The notes beneath the pieces were generated by a model. The model saw only the letters and a program-made list of their open reading frames with translations, made no database searches and had not been told where the DNA came from. Shown here piece after piece: positions 9,045 through 17,613 of a DNA stretch of 64,000 nt. Position numbers and translations under genes: made by a program. Each line of letters starts with the position of its first letter. The stretch's first letter is position 1. Source of the stretch: an uncultured Synergistales bacterium (GTDB lineage Bacteria > Synergistota > Synergistia > Synergistales > Aminobacteriaceae); the NCBI GenBank assembly GCA_905234075.1, contig CAJOGI010000005.1, forward strand, positions 1-64,000, written 5' to 3'.

Positions 9045-9920
9045 TTAAATTTTTTCTTTCTCCTTGTGCGGAATGTCTAAATCGTCAAGAATTTTAACAA
9101 AATTATTTATTGAGTTTTCATTATTTTTAAGAACAAGATAGTGAATATTTCTTGAGCTTAATTGAGCGCAATTTTGTTCGCTCAACATATCAGCGATAAA
9201 AATATCGCTGTCTCTTGCTATTGTAGCATCTGCGCGATTACCCTTGCCCATTAATTTTACTTCAGTGCGATAAATTTTCCCTGTCCTGCTGATTAATTTA
9301 TAGTCAACTTCTCTGTCGTAAGCTAAATTTTTATTTTTCTTGAAAGTTTTGTTATCTATATTTTCCGCCGGAACATTTGCCATTCTGCAAAGCTCGTCTA
9401 ACAACGGCTTCTCAACTTTCTTGCCGATTGAACTCCAAGCACCGCCGCGAATTTGAATTTTTTTCGTGGCAAGAGCATTAATTACTAAAAGGCTCTCTGT
9501 CAAAGAAAGTTTTACAGTAATGTCGTTATAGCTGATTGTAATTGTTATAGCTAAACCGCTGTCAGCGTCGTTCTCAAGTTCATTAAGAAGCGAGCGCAGA
9601 TATTCAAAACTATTATTTGCCGCGGTCAGCACGATTTCTCTTGAAGACGTGCCATAAATATTAGTGATGTTTTTTTTGTTAAGTCCTGCGAAATTTGCAA
9701 TTTCATCAGACGTAAAATTATTCGGGTTCATAAAATATTCTTTGTACCAGTCCATATTAATTTCCCGATTGTTCATTTTTGCATCCACAATCTGCTTGAA
9801 AAAATTTATGCTGAAGTCAAAGAAAATCGTATTAATCGAATTTATTACTTCGTCTCTGTAATCTTTAACAGAAATTAATTTGCTGACTGTATTTTTTATT
9901 GCTTCGTCCTCGAACGTCAT
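9045..9920 (-). CDS. Type II restriction endonuclease, CfrBI-like
   Basis: The 291-residue protein resembles the CfrBI restriction family. Conserved stretches are RGGAWSSIGKKVEKPLL, the PD-(D/E)xK-like REVDY followed by RTEVKLMGKGN, and ARDSDIFIADML. The Asp and Glu-x-Lys residues expected for catalysis are in place. Family knowledge suggests CCWWGG recognition, which sequence alone cannot confirm. The gene is 21 bases after a methyltransferase that lacks its AdoMet motif and is directly upstream of sbcD. GAGGAG precedes the ATG. An active nuclease without a working partner methylase would be harmful, so the protein may be inactive, silent, or protected by another enzyme (inference). Confidence 0.7.
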   Translation of the reverse strand: MTFEDEAIKNTVSKLISVKDYRDEVINSINTIFFDFSINFFKQIVDAKMNNREINMDWYKEYFMNPNNFTSDEIANFAGLNKKNITNIYGTSSREIVLTAANNSFEYLRSLLNELENDADSGLAITITISYNDITVKLSLTESLLVINALATKKIQIRGGAWSSIGKKVEKPLLDELCRMANVPAENIDNKTFKKNKNLAYDREVDYKLISRTGKIYRTEVKLMGKGNRADATIARDSDIFIADMLSEQNCAQLSSRNIHYLVLKNNENSINNFVKILDDLDIPHKEKEKI

Positions 9921-9941
9921 AATATCCCGGCTCCTCTCTTT

Positions 9942-10940
9942 CTATAATTTCAAAGAATAATATTTTAATATTCGTCTGCATAATTCTTCAGGAAATACGG
10001 CAGGGTGATTTTTATCATACTTAGGAGCAATAAACCAGCAATTAGATGTATCAATTTCTTCATTCTCATATTTTTCATATTCCGTATAATTTTTCATGTT
10101 TTTGTCGAGAAGAAAATTACAATTTTTTCTATAGACCATAATACTTTCAGTTATGCAGTTCGGTTTATAAGATAAAGGTTTTCTTGTCTGCTTATATCCG
10201 CTCACTCTGTCGGGCAGTGAAGGCTCAGGTTTTATCCATATGATTTCGTCAATAAAATAAAATCCTGCTTCGGTCAAAATTTTATGAAAATCATAATGAA
10301 TAGGGTATCTTATGCTTTCAAATTCGCGCCCGGCTCTTTTCGTTATTACCGGCGAAACATTTACGATAAAAAATCTTCCTTCTTCAATAACCCTGTTGCA
10401 GGCAATAAAAATTTTTTTCATTTTTTCGAGATAGTCTGCATATGATTTATAATCAGAGTATTCTCTTGCGTTATAATAAGGCGGTGAAGTAAACGCGAGC
10501 TGAATGCTGTTATCAGGAAGTTCTTTTAACGTTTCTGAAGAATCTCCGACAAGCAGCAAAGGACAGGTAATTTTATGAATGAGAGGCATATTCTTTCTCT
10601 GCTGCCTGAAATCATAAAATTCATTCATTTTTTTTATATTCTCGTTTTTATAATAATTTATTATTTCCTGCTTTAAGTCTGAAAATCTTTTATCAATTTT
10701 GCTTTTATAAAGGCACGTCCTAAAAATTTGATAAATCAATTCCATAGGATTATCAGCGTTAAAAGCCTCGCGCTTCATGAAAATATAAACTTTATCGTTG
10801 TCGTTCTGTCTTCCTATCGAAGAAACAATTTCGCGCCTTATATCAATAGGAGCAGGGAGCTTGAATATCTCAAAAAGTTTTAAAAGGTTATTTTCATTTT
10901 TTTCTTTGCCCATGGCTTTTATTTGCTCAACAGAATACAT
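9942..10940 (-). CDS. DNA methyltransferase, CfrBI-like, missing C-terminal AdoMet motif
   Basis: The 332-residue protein has the N4-cytosine/N6-adenine methylase motif IV TSPPYYN (about residue 150), the EIIWIKPEPS and ITESIMVYRK blocks and the motif X region AVFPEELCRRILKYYS. In beta-class enzymes this should run straight into motif I (DPFxGSGT). Here it ends after six more bases at YYSLKL-stop, and the endonuclease begins 21 bases later, so motif I is absent and cannot be found in another frame of that gap. I read this as a C-terminal deletion that should abolish AdoMet binding. The first 115 residues are a helical extension. Confidence 0.7.
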   Translation of the reverse strand: MYSVEQIKAMGKEKNENNLLKLFEIFKLPAPIDIRREIVSSIGRQNDNDKVYIFMKREAFNADNPMELIYQIFRTCLYKSKIDKRFSDLKQEIINYYKNENIKKMNEFYDFRQQRKNMPLIHKITCPLLLVGDSSETLKELPDNSIQLAFTSPPYYNAREYSDYKSYADYLEKMKKIFIACNRVIEEGRFFIVNVSPVITKRAGREFESIRYPIHYDFHKILTEAGFYFIDEIIWIKPEPSLPDRVSGYKQTRKPLSYKPNCITESIMVYRKNCNFLLDKNMKNYTEYEKYENEEIDTSNCWFIAPKYDKNHPAVFPEELCRRILKYYSLKL

Positions 10941-11015
10941 AAATGAAATTCTCCCGAAAATAAAATTGTGTTATATTTTGATTAAAATAAATTTTAACAT
11001 GCAGGAGAAAAAAAA
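10941..11015 (+). promoter_or_regulatory. Divergent intergenic region with extended -10 for the TauE gene
   Basis: This short region separates the minus-strand RM operon from the plus-strand exporter. TGTTATATT (about 10970-10978) is an extended -10-like element pointing toward the exporter. AGGAG at 11002-11006 is its ribosome-binding site. No clear -35 is visible. Confidence 0.4.
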
Positions 11016-11783
11016 TTGGAGTGGCAAATTTCACAGTTGTTCATAATCTGTCCGCTGACGTTTCTCGGCGGGCTTGTTGATGCTATAGGAGGCGGAGGCG
11101 GTTTAATTTCACTTCCTGCTTACATGATCGCCGGCTTCCCCGTTCACTACGCCATAGGCACAAATAAAATCAGCTCGGCTATGGGAACTTCGATAACATT
11201 CACAAAATTTTTGCTTGACGGCTATATGCCCCTGAAACTTTCAGCGTACGGAATAATTTTCGCCCTTATCGGCTCGTCGCTTGGAGCAAAGATAGCTTTA
11301 TTAATCAGCGAGCATATTTTCAAAATTTTAATGCTCTTTATTGTCCCTGTTACCGCGCTTTATGTTTTTAAGAGCCAAAATTTATTGAGAGAAGAAAAAA
11401 ATTCGCAGGCTATCACAATAAAAACTTATATAATCTGCATATTAGTTGCTTTTTTCTTGGGACTGTATGACGGTTTTTACGGACCAGGCGCGGGAACTTT
11501 CATGCTGCTGCTCTTGGCCGGTGCGGCTAGGTTGAGCGTACAGAAAGCTAACGGCGTGGCAAAGGCTATAAATTTCGCAACGAACGTCGCGGCCTTAGCT
11601 GTGTATTTAATGAACGGCAAAGTTATTTTAATTGCCGGAGTTATAGCAGGAATTTTCTGCATAGCCGGAAATTATATCGGAGCAAGATTTTTTGAAAAGG
11701 GAGGCGCAAAAGCTGTCCGGCCTGTTATACTTGTCGTATTAGCTTTATTTTTTATTCGCGTAATTTATGATTTATTAATCTAA
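11016..11783 (+). CDS. TauE/SafE-family (TSUP) membrane exporter
   Basis: The 255-residue protein has seven to eight membrane segments and the family signature near the start (GGLVDAIGGGGGLISLPA), with a second glycine-rich repeat in the C-terminal half (GLYDGFYGPGAGTFMLL). TSUP proteins move sulfite, sulfoacetate or other organic anions across the inner membrane; the substrate cannot be told. The start is TTG at 11016, set by AGGAG eight to nine bases upstream; the nearby ATG at 11000 is in another frame and gives only a short ORF. Confidence 0.85.
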   Translation: MEWQISQLFIICPLTFLGGLVDAIGGGGGLISLPAYMIAGFPVHYAIGTNKISSAMGTSITFTKFLLDGYMPLKLSAYGIIFALIGSSLGAKIALLISEHIFKILMLFIVPVTALYVFKSQNLLREEKNSQAITIKTYIICILVAFFLGLYDGFYGPGAGTFMLLLLAGAARLSVQKANGVAKAINFATNVAALAVYLMNGKVILIAGVIAGIFCIAGNYIGARFFEKGGAKAVRPVILVVLALFFIRVIYDLLI

Positions 11784-11807
11784 ATTTTTTAGAAAGGACT
11801 TGATTTT

Positions 11808-12452
11808 ATGTTAAAGCGTAAATTTATTTTTGCGCTGTCGGTTATTTTAATACTTGTGCTTGCTTCAATGTCATTCGCCCACCCAGGGAAACTCGACGCG
11901 AACGGCGGCCATGTTGACAAAGAGACAGGCGAATATCATTACCATAAAGGCCCGAATGCTCTTCAGAGTCTCGAGATAAGGCGCAACACCGTATATAAAG
12001 CAAAGATTGAGCGCGTTGTTGACGGCGACACGGCGATCATTTCTTTTATTTTTGATGACGGCAGCAAATATCTCAAAGAGCGCGTGAGATTTATCGGCGT
12101 GAATACACCCGAAACAGTCCACCCTAATAAGCCCGTCGAATATTACGGCAAAGAAGCGAGCAACTTCACGAAAAAAGAACTCACGGATCAAACTGTATGG
12201 CTTCAGACTGATGTCGAAGTTAAAGACCGCTACGGAAGAATGTTGGCTTACGTGTGGCTCAAAGAACCGACTAGAGAGGAACTCGACAGCGAAGAAACGA
12301 TACGCGAATATATGTTCAACGCAAAATTACTGCTTGACGGTTACGCGCAGTTGATGACCGTCCAGCCGAACTCAAGATACTCAAATTTATTCGTGCATTT
12401 CCAGAGAGAAGCCCGTCAGGAAAGCAGAGGCCTCTGGAGCGAAGAGAAGTAA
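11808..12452 (+). CDS. Secreted YHYH/thermonuclease-like protein
   Basis: This 214-residue protein has a signal peptide (residues 1-24, ending at SFAHP), a short YHYH-type motif (GEYHYHKGP) and a staphylococcal nuclease-like domain (about 65-212). The domain carries VVDGDTAII, RVRFIGVNTPET and DVEVKDRYGRMLAYVWL, which hold the Asp/Arg/Glu catalytic and calcium-binding residues. It probably degrades nucleic acid outside the cytoplasm. It follows the TSUP gene by 24 bases with AAAGGA as ribosome-binding site. A heptamer array with an inverted partner begins just after its stop. Confidence 0.87.
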   Translation: MLKRKFIFALSVILILVLASMSFAHPGKLDANGGHVDKETGEYHYHKGPNALQSLEIRRNTVYKAKIERVVDGDTAIISFIFDDGSKYLKERVRFIGVNTPETVHPNKPVEYYGKEASNFTKKELTDQTVWLQTDVEVKDRYGRMLAYVWLKEPTREELDSEETIREYMFNAKLLLDGYAQLMTVQPNSRYSNLFVHFQREARQESRGLWSEEK

Positions 12453-12508
12453 GAACTAGAAAGTAGGAAGTAGGAACAAGGGACAAAAAAACTTCCTGCC
12501 TCCTGCTC
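12453..12508 (+). repeat. TAGGAAG heptamer array with inverted partner
   Basis: Three to four degenerate TAGGAAG-type units (12453-12476) are followed by an A-rich spacer and an inverted stretch (CTTCCTGCCTCCTG, 12492-12505). The two arms can pair as a hairpin between the nuclease gene and the SpoIIE gene. Confidence 0.75.
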
Positions 12509-12525
12509 GAGCCCTACATGAAAAA

Positions 12526-14346
12526 ATGCCGTTAGATTTAAAAAAAAATAAAAGTATCTTAACGCAGACAGCTTTAATCATTGCTGTATTATTCTGTGCT
12601 GCTGTGGCAACAAACGGGCTTGCAATTTATGACAGCGGCTCAGATTTTTATATGTCGGGCCTAATTGACAACAAGCGCAGATTAACTCATTACGTTGAAG
12701 GAATGATGAGCGGCTTCGCTTCGATTGAGTGGCTTCTCAAATATTGGCAAAATAACTATGAATTAATTGACATTTCTCGAAATTCTCAGGACTTGAGAAA
12801 ATATAATCAAGTCCCCTACGAATTTTTAATCAACAGAAAAAAAATTACTGCTCAAGAAATTGAAGAAAATCTTTTGCCCGACCAGCAATTATTATTTGCT
12901 GAATATTGCTACCGGGAATTAATGTCGGACTTTGACGAAATTAAAACCATGCTTCAGCCGTTTATTTTATATTGCGTCAGGCCGCTCGAAACTGAAATTA
13001 ATTCAGCGTTCGTTTTTTTCAACGCCGTTGATAAAAAAAATCACGATGAATTTATAAAAGAACAGCTCGGCACAATATGGTCGCTCGATATGTCAAAGCA
13101 CCCCGTAATAAAAAATATGTACGAGTCAGGCCAAGAGTCCGACGAATTTGAACACGTAAAGCTAAAAAATCAGGAAATTTTATACGGCTACATGCCTTTA
13201 ATCATAAACGGAAAAATTTTGTGCCACATAACAGCAGCATTTTTATGGGACGATGTAAAAAATGCAATCTACGACAGTTTAATCTCGGTTGAAATAAAAA
13301 ACGCGCTCTTGCTCGTAGCAGCAGGGGCCATCTTGACGATTTTGCTTTACATGCTGATGCTTCGGCCTCTTGAAAAAGTTCAGAGCAGCGTAAGAGAATT
13401 TACGAGGCGCAAGGACAGCAACTCTATAGTCATAGAACTTGAGACAATAAAATCACGCAACGAGATCGGGCGGCTTGCCGATGACGTTTCATTATTGGCC
13501 GTAACTCTCGAACAATATAACGAAGAAGCTGCGCGGCTTTCAGCCGACAACGCAAGAATCAACACCGAGCTTTCACTCGCGGCAACAATACAAGAAGGAA
13601 TTTTGCCGAAAAATTTTCCGAACGTCGATGAATTTTCGCTCTACGCTTCAATGCGTCCGGCTAAAGAAGTCGGCGGAGATTTTTACGACTTTTTCATGAT
13701 TGATGACGATCACATCGCGTTAGTTATAGGCGACGTATCGGGCAAGGGAATTTCTGCGGCTCTGTTCATGATGACAGCAAAGACGACTCTAAAAGACTGT
13801 GCCTTGTCTTCAACTAATGATATTAATGAAATAATCCGTGAAGTTAATGATAAATTATATGAAGGCAACGAAGCAATGTTATTCGTTACGTTATGGTTTG
13901 GAGTTCTGACGATTTCGACGGGCGAAATAAATTACGTCAACGCCGGCCACGAATACCCGGCATTGAAACGCAGCGGCGGAGAGTTCAAAATCATAGACGA
14001 CATTCATGCAAGACCGCTTGCGATATTAAAAAATATTATATTCTCGTCAGGAAAATTAAATCTTAACAAAGGCGACACGCTTTTCCTTTATACTGACGGA
14101 GTAGTTGATGCTCATAATGAAAATGACGAACATTTTGGCGAAGATGGACTTGTCGAAGCTCTTAACAAAAATCCATGCGAAACGCCGCAGGAAATTGAGG
14201 GCTCCGTTTTGAAAAGCCTTAATGATTTTACCGGCAGCGTTCCACAATTTGATGACGTTACAATGCTCTGTGTGAACTACCGCCGCGAAGTCAGCTTCTC
14301 GAATACTACGCTGGGGACAACGTCCCGGACAGTTCCCCCGAAGTGA
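12526..14346 (+). CDS. SpoIIE/RsbU-type PP2C phosphatase with HAMP and extracytoplasmic sensor
   Basis: The 606-residue protein has a membrane segment at about 11-33, an extracytoplasmic sensor to about 255, a second segment at about 260-282, a HAMP linker (about 285-340), a coiled coil, and a C-terminal SpoIIE phosphatase domain (about 360-590). Metal-binding aspartates appear in KEVGGDFYDF and VIGDVSGKG. Such proteins dephosphorylate anti-sigma factor antagonists (STAS proteins) in partner-switch pathways. No ribosome-binding site is evident at the ATG; a heptamer array lies just upstream. The 3' end overlaps coaD on the other strand by 70 bases. Confidence 0.88.
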   Translation: MPLDLKKNKSILTQTALIIAVLFCAAVATNGLAIYDSGSDFYMSGLIDNKRRLTHYVEGMMSGFASIEWLLKYWQNNYELIDISRNSQDLRKYNQVPYEFLINRKKITAQEIEENLLPDQQLLFAEYCYRELMSDFDEIKTMLQPFILYCVRPLETEINSAFVFFNAVDKKNHDEFIKEQLGTIWSLDMSKHPVIKNMYESGQESDEFEHVKLKNQEILYGYMPLIINGKILCHITAAFLWDDVKNAIYDSLISVEIKNALLLVAAGAILTILLYMLMLRPLEKVQSSVREFTRRKDSNSIVIELETIKSRNEIGRLADDVSLLAVTLEQYNEEAARLSADNARINTELSLAATIQEGILPKNFPNVDEFSLYASMRPAKEVGGDFYDFFMIDDDHIALVIGDVSGKGISAALFMMTAKTTLKDCALSSTNDINEIIREVNDKLYEGNEAMLFVTLWFGVLTISTGEINYVNAGHEYPALKRSGGEFKIIDDIHARPLAILKNIIFSSGKLNLNKGDTLFLYTDGVVDAHNENDEHFGEDGLVEALNKNPCETPQEIEGSVLKSLNDFTGSVPQFDDVTMLCVNYRREVSFSNTTLGTTSRTVPPK

Positions 14347-14753
14347 AAAATTTCTCTTACGCTTGAACTTGATACGTACGAATATTTTGGATCAGTAACT
14401 ATAAAAAAAGTTTCTATTTCGGGAGCTAACTGCCTGTTCATTAAGGCCATTTGAAATTCATATTCAAAATCAGACATAGCACGAAGGCCGCGAATTATAA
14501 CTCCTGCTTCTTTCTGTCTGACATAATCAACTAAAAGCCCGTTGAAGCTGTCAACTTTTATATTGCTGACGTGTTTTAACGACTCTCGCGCCATTTCGCA
14601 GCGTTCATTTACACTGAAGGACGCATTTTTTCTTTCATTAATGAGTACGCTGACGATGACTTCATCAAAAACTGCCGCCGCTCTTTCAGCTATATAAATA
14701 TGTCCGTTTGTTATCGGGTCAAAAGAACCGGGATATACTGCCCTGACTTTCAT
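14277..14753 (-). CDS. coaD: Phosphopantetheine adenylyltransferase CoaD
   Basis: At 158 residues it is full length. YPGSFDPITNGHIYIAERA holds the nucleotidyltransferase (T/H)xGH-type site and YSYVSSSSVREI the second conserved motif. CoaD transfers AMP to 4'-phosphopantetheine in coenzyme A synthesis. Its last 24 codons overlap the convergent SpoIIE-type phosphatase gene. AAGGAG lies upstream of the ATG. It follows the MATE gene by 15 bases and is probably in the same transcript. Confidence 0.95.
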   Translation of the reverse strand: MKVRAVYPGSFDPITNGHIYIAERAAAVFDEVIVSVLINERKNASFSVNERCEMARESLKHVSNIKVDSFNGLLVDYVRQKEAGVIIRGLRAMSDFEYEFQMALMNRQLAPEIETFFIVTDPKYSYVSSSSVREIFHFGGTVRDVVPSVVFEKLTSRR

Positions 14754-14768
14754 TGAAAATTTTTCTCC

Positions 14769-16109
14769 TTACTTAGACTTAGATAAAACAAAAATTTTTG
14801 GCTCGAATACGATTTTTCCGTAAATTATAACGGTCTGAAGAAGTGAAAGAAGCTCGGCCATCGGCAACGCCCATATAAGCCCGTAAGCTCCCATAAAATA
14901 ATTCATGATGAAAAGCAGCGGAACATACAGAACGCACTGTCGGCAGACGCTTAAAATAAATGAGGCCCTCGCCGCTCCCATTGCCTGCAAAGCATTTATA
15001 AAAATAAAGAATATCGCAAACAATACGCTGCTCGTTAATTTCATTCTTAAAAATTTTACGGCATAACCGAACGCTTCCGGCTCTGTTAAAAATACTCTAA
15101 CTATTCCGTTCGTAAATATATAACACATTCCGACCATGAAGAGACTGACAGAAATTGTAAACTTTAACGCAAATTTCAACATGCCTTTGTATCTGTCCCA
15201 GTCCTTTGCTCCGACACAGAAGCCGAGCAGCGGCTGAACTCCCTGTCCGCAGCCCATCGCAATTAAAACAGCTATCTGTTCGATCCTCATTGAAACGCCG
15301 GCCGCCGCGACCGCCATATCACCGTAAGCCGACATTAAAGAATTCATTATCATCTGCGATATGCTCATCAGGCACGGGTCAAGAGCCGCAGGAATGCCTA
15401 TGGCAAAAATGCTCAGGGCAATTCCGTTTTTAATATTAAAATTTTTAATGTGAATGTTCAGTGATGACTGGCCTGCTAAAAAATAGCCGATATAGTAGCC
15501 TGCTCCTGCGACAGTTCCTAAAACAGTAGCTATTGCCGCTCCCTTTATTCCCATGTCAAAATATAAAATCATTATAGGGTCAAGGATTATATTAACAACG
15601 TTCCCGATTATCTGTCCGTTCATTGCTTGGGCCGCGTGGTTTTCAGCTCTTAAAATTCCTGAGCAGGCCATGCTGAATAGAACAAACGGAGCCGAAGCCA
15701 TCACTATTGAAAGATAAGTATAAGCCGGAATAAAAGTATTTATGCTCGCGCCTATCGCAATTAAAATTTTCCCGATAAAAAGCATAAATATAAACGTCAT
15801 TAAGACGCCTGCCGCAATTCCTGCCCATATACAGAACGAGGCTAAACTGTCAGCGTGCTTTTTATTTCCTGCTCCGAGTGCGCGCGATATGCAGGACATT
15901 CCTCCGGCCATGAAAACAATTCCCATTGTTATTAACATCATAAAGACCGGGCCTGCAAGCGACACCGCAGCAATTTGAAACGGGTCATTAGTCTGCGATA
16001 TAAAAAACGTGTCGGCTAGGTTATAAATTAAAATCATTAACTCGACTATGATAGCCGGAATTATATTTGAAATTACCTGTCTATGTATTGATTTTGAAGT
16101 TGACTGCAA
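14769..16109 (-). CDS. MATE-family efflux transporter
   Basis: The product of about 446 residues has twelve membrane segments in two similar halves and the MATE N-terminal pattern SNIIPAIIVELMILIYNLADTFF. MATE pumps export cationic drugs or metabolites using sodium or proton gradients; the substrate is unknown. I prefer TTG at 16109, which lies downstream of GAAAGGA, over TTG at 16130, which has no ribosome-binding site; neither is certain. It lies between rsmD and coaD in a minus-strand run. Confidence 0.88.
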   Translation of the reverse strand: MQSTSKSIHRQVISNIIPAIIVELMILIYNLADTFFISQTNDPFQIAAVSLAGPVFMMLITMGIVFMAGGMSCISRALGAGNKKHADSLASFCIWAGIAAGVLMTFIFMLFIGKILIAIGASINTFIPAYTYLSIVMASAPFVLFSMACSGILRAENHAAQAMNGQIIGNVVNIILDPIMILYFDMGIKGAAIATVLGTVAGAGYYIGYFLAGQSSLNIHIKNFNIKNGIALSIFAIGIPAALDPCLMSISQMIMNSLMSAYGDMAVAAAGVSMRIEQIAVLIAMGCGQGVQPLLGFCVGAKDWDRYKGMLKFALKFTISVSLFMVGMCYIFTNGIVRVFLTEPEAFGYAVKFLRMKLTSSVLFAIFFIFINALQAMGAARASFILSVCRQCVLYVPLLFIMNYFMGAYGLIWALPMAELLSLLQTVIIYGKIVFEPKIFVLSKSK

Positions 16110-16168
16110 AATAAATAATCGTCCTTTCAAGTTTTTTAAGCAAGGGCGAATATAGCAGGATAAAAATT

Positions 16169-16657
16169 TTATGTCAATTTTAGGAAAGTTAAACGCGTTT
16201 CGCCGTAATCTCTTTCTGAAATTATCTCAAAATTTTCATTAATATTAATATTATTTATTGGCTCGCGGCTTGAATGTTCAATTACAAAAACGCAGTTATC
16301 AGCAAAAAGTTTTTCAAAATTCATGAGCGTCAAAATCTCGTCGCACCAGCCGGAATTATACGGAGGATCGGCAAAAATTATGTCAAATTTCATTTCGCGC
16401 TTGAGCAGCCACGACACAGCCCGGCGAACTTCGAGCGATAATATCACGGCGTTGTCAGGCGCAATTTTTTTTATGGCTTCAGCTCTTGATTTAATGCTCT
16501 CAACGAAAACGCATGACTCCGCGCCGCGTTTCAAAGCCTCAAGCCCCACGCGCCCGGTGCCTGAAAATAAATCAAGAAAAATTTTTTTCTCAATATCGCC
16601 CAAAATATTAAACAACGCCTGCAAAACTTTTCCTGAAGTCGGCCTGACATCTTTCAT
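16169..16657 (-). CDS. rsmD: 16S rRNA (guanine(966)-N2)-methyltransferase RsmD
   Basis: The 162-residue Rossmann methyltransferase has the AdoMet motif LDLFSGTGRVGLEALKRGA and the catalytic DPPY motif (IIFADPPYNSG). RsmD methylates G966 of 16S rRNA during small-subunit assembly. It begins MKDVRPTSGKV, matching the RPT start common to the family but lacking the usual first 20 or so residues. Its ribosome-binding site is provided by a TAGGAGG heptamer array shared with the end of trmB. Confidence 0.92.
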   Translation of the reverse strand: MKDVRPTSGKVLQALFNILGDIEKKIFLDLFSGTGRVGLEALKRGAESCVFVESIKSRAEAIKKIAPDNAVILSLEVRRAVSWLLKREMKFDIIFADPPYNSGWCDEILTLMNFEKLFADNCVFVIEHSSREPINNININENFEIISERDYGETRLTFLKLT

Positions 16658-16660
16658 AAA

Positions 16661-16685
16661 CTCCTAACTCCTACCTCCTAATTCT
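16661..16685 (-). repeat. TAGGAG heptamer array between trmB and rsmD
   Basis: On the minus strand this reads as three and a half units (TTAGGAGGTAGGAGTTAGGAG). It holds the TAG stop codon of trmB and the Shine-Dalgarno sequence of rsmD. Confidence 0.8.
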
Positions 16686-17613
16686 TACCTGTACAAAGCC
16701 TTTGTGCCGCGTCAGTCAAAGCCGAACGCACTGCCGGAGTTAAGAAAGCCCCTGAAGTTTTATCGAGGCGGATTAAAAATCCCTCATCACGCGGCGAGAT
16801 ATTTATATAAAATTTTTGCTCAAATTCGTCATCGCTCGTCAAAGTCTCCAACAAAAATCTTTCTCTGCAGCTAAAATTATTTCCGAATTTCCAAAATGCT
16901 TTTTTGTTTTCGTCCTTGCCCGAAATATTTTTCAGTGCCTCAACGTCGCTGTGACTCACCTGATTTTTTATTTTTATGTGCATTTTTTTTGTTGTTCTCC
17001 GTGTAACTGTAAATTCTTTAATTTTTCTGAATGTCAATCTAAAAATATTTTTGCCTTGCTCAAGCCATTTGCGCTCATATTTAGTCGTGATTTCACGCGC
17101 CGGATTGATTTCAAAATTTTCCGCTCTCAATGCTTCATGAAGGCCAAGAACGCGCCAGACTTCACGGGAATAATTTTCGTCATCTGATACCATTTCAAAA
17201 ATCCCGTTGATTTTTAATACAGCCGCTAATCCGTCCGAAAAATCCCTTGCTGTAACACGTCTGTGAGCGTTGCCGTTGCCCGGCCATGGACATGGGAACT
17301 GCATAAAAATTTTTTCGAGCGTCTCATCTTCAAATAATTCTCGCAGCATATATCTTGCGTCAGTGTTTATAATTTTTAAGTTATCTAAGTCAGCGGCACG
17401 CCTTGAGCATCGCAAAACGCATGACTGTGAAATTTCAATTCCGTATAAAAAAATTTCGGGATTAGCCTTTGCGTATTGAACAGTAAATTCTCCGTTGCCG
17501 AAGCCTATTTCAAGCTGCGTGCAGGATTTTACAGGAAGAGGAAGACCGCTTTCAGGAAAAATTATTATTCCATATTGCGGTCTTGCCTGTGTCGTGGCGG
17601 TTAAAAAGTCCAT
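16678..17613 (-). CDS. trmB: tRNA (guanine-N7-)-methyltransferase TrmB
   Basis: The 311-residue protein has the AdoMet motif LEIGFGNGEFTVQYAK, then YGIEIS and the TrmB motif IFMQFPCPWPGNGNAHRR. TrmB makes m7G46 in tRNA. The C-terminal extension of roughly 110 residues beyond the core is unlike the short E. coli enzyme but is seen in some TrmB homologues; its role is unclear. The first 13 bases overlap the end of the phosphohexomutase gene, and the stop codon lies within a heptamer array. Confidence 0.9.
   Translation of the reverse strand: MDFLTATTQARPQYGIIIFPESGLPLPVKSCTQLEIGFGNGEFTVQYAKANPEIFLYGIEISQSCVLRCSRRAADLDNLKIINTDARYMLRELFEDETLEKIFMQFPCPWPGNGNAHRRVTARDFSDGLAAVLKINGIFEMVSDDENYSREVWRVLGLHEALRAENFEINPAREITTKYERKWLEQGKNIFRLTFRKIKEFTVTRRTTKKMHIKIKNQVSHSDVEALKNISGKDENKKAFWKFGNNFSCRERFLLETLTSDDEFEQKFYINISPRDEGFLIRLDKTSGAFLTPAVRSALTDAAQRLCTGKN

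Noticed and set aside
11000-11046. ATG start for the TauE gene at 11000
   Set aside because: That ATG is in another frame and terminates after 15 codons; the TTG at 11016 with AGGAG fits the conserved protein.
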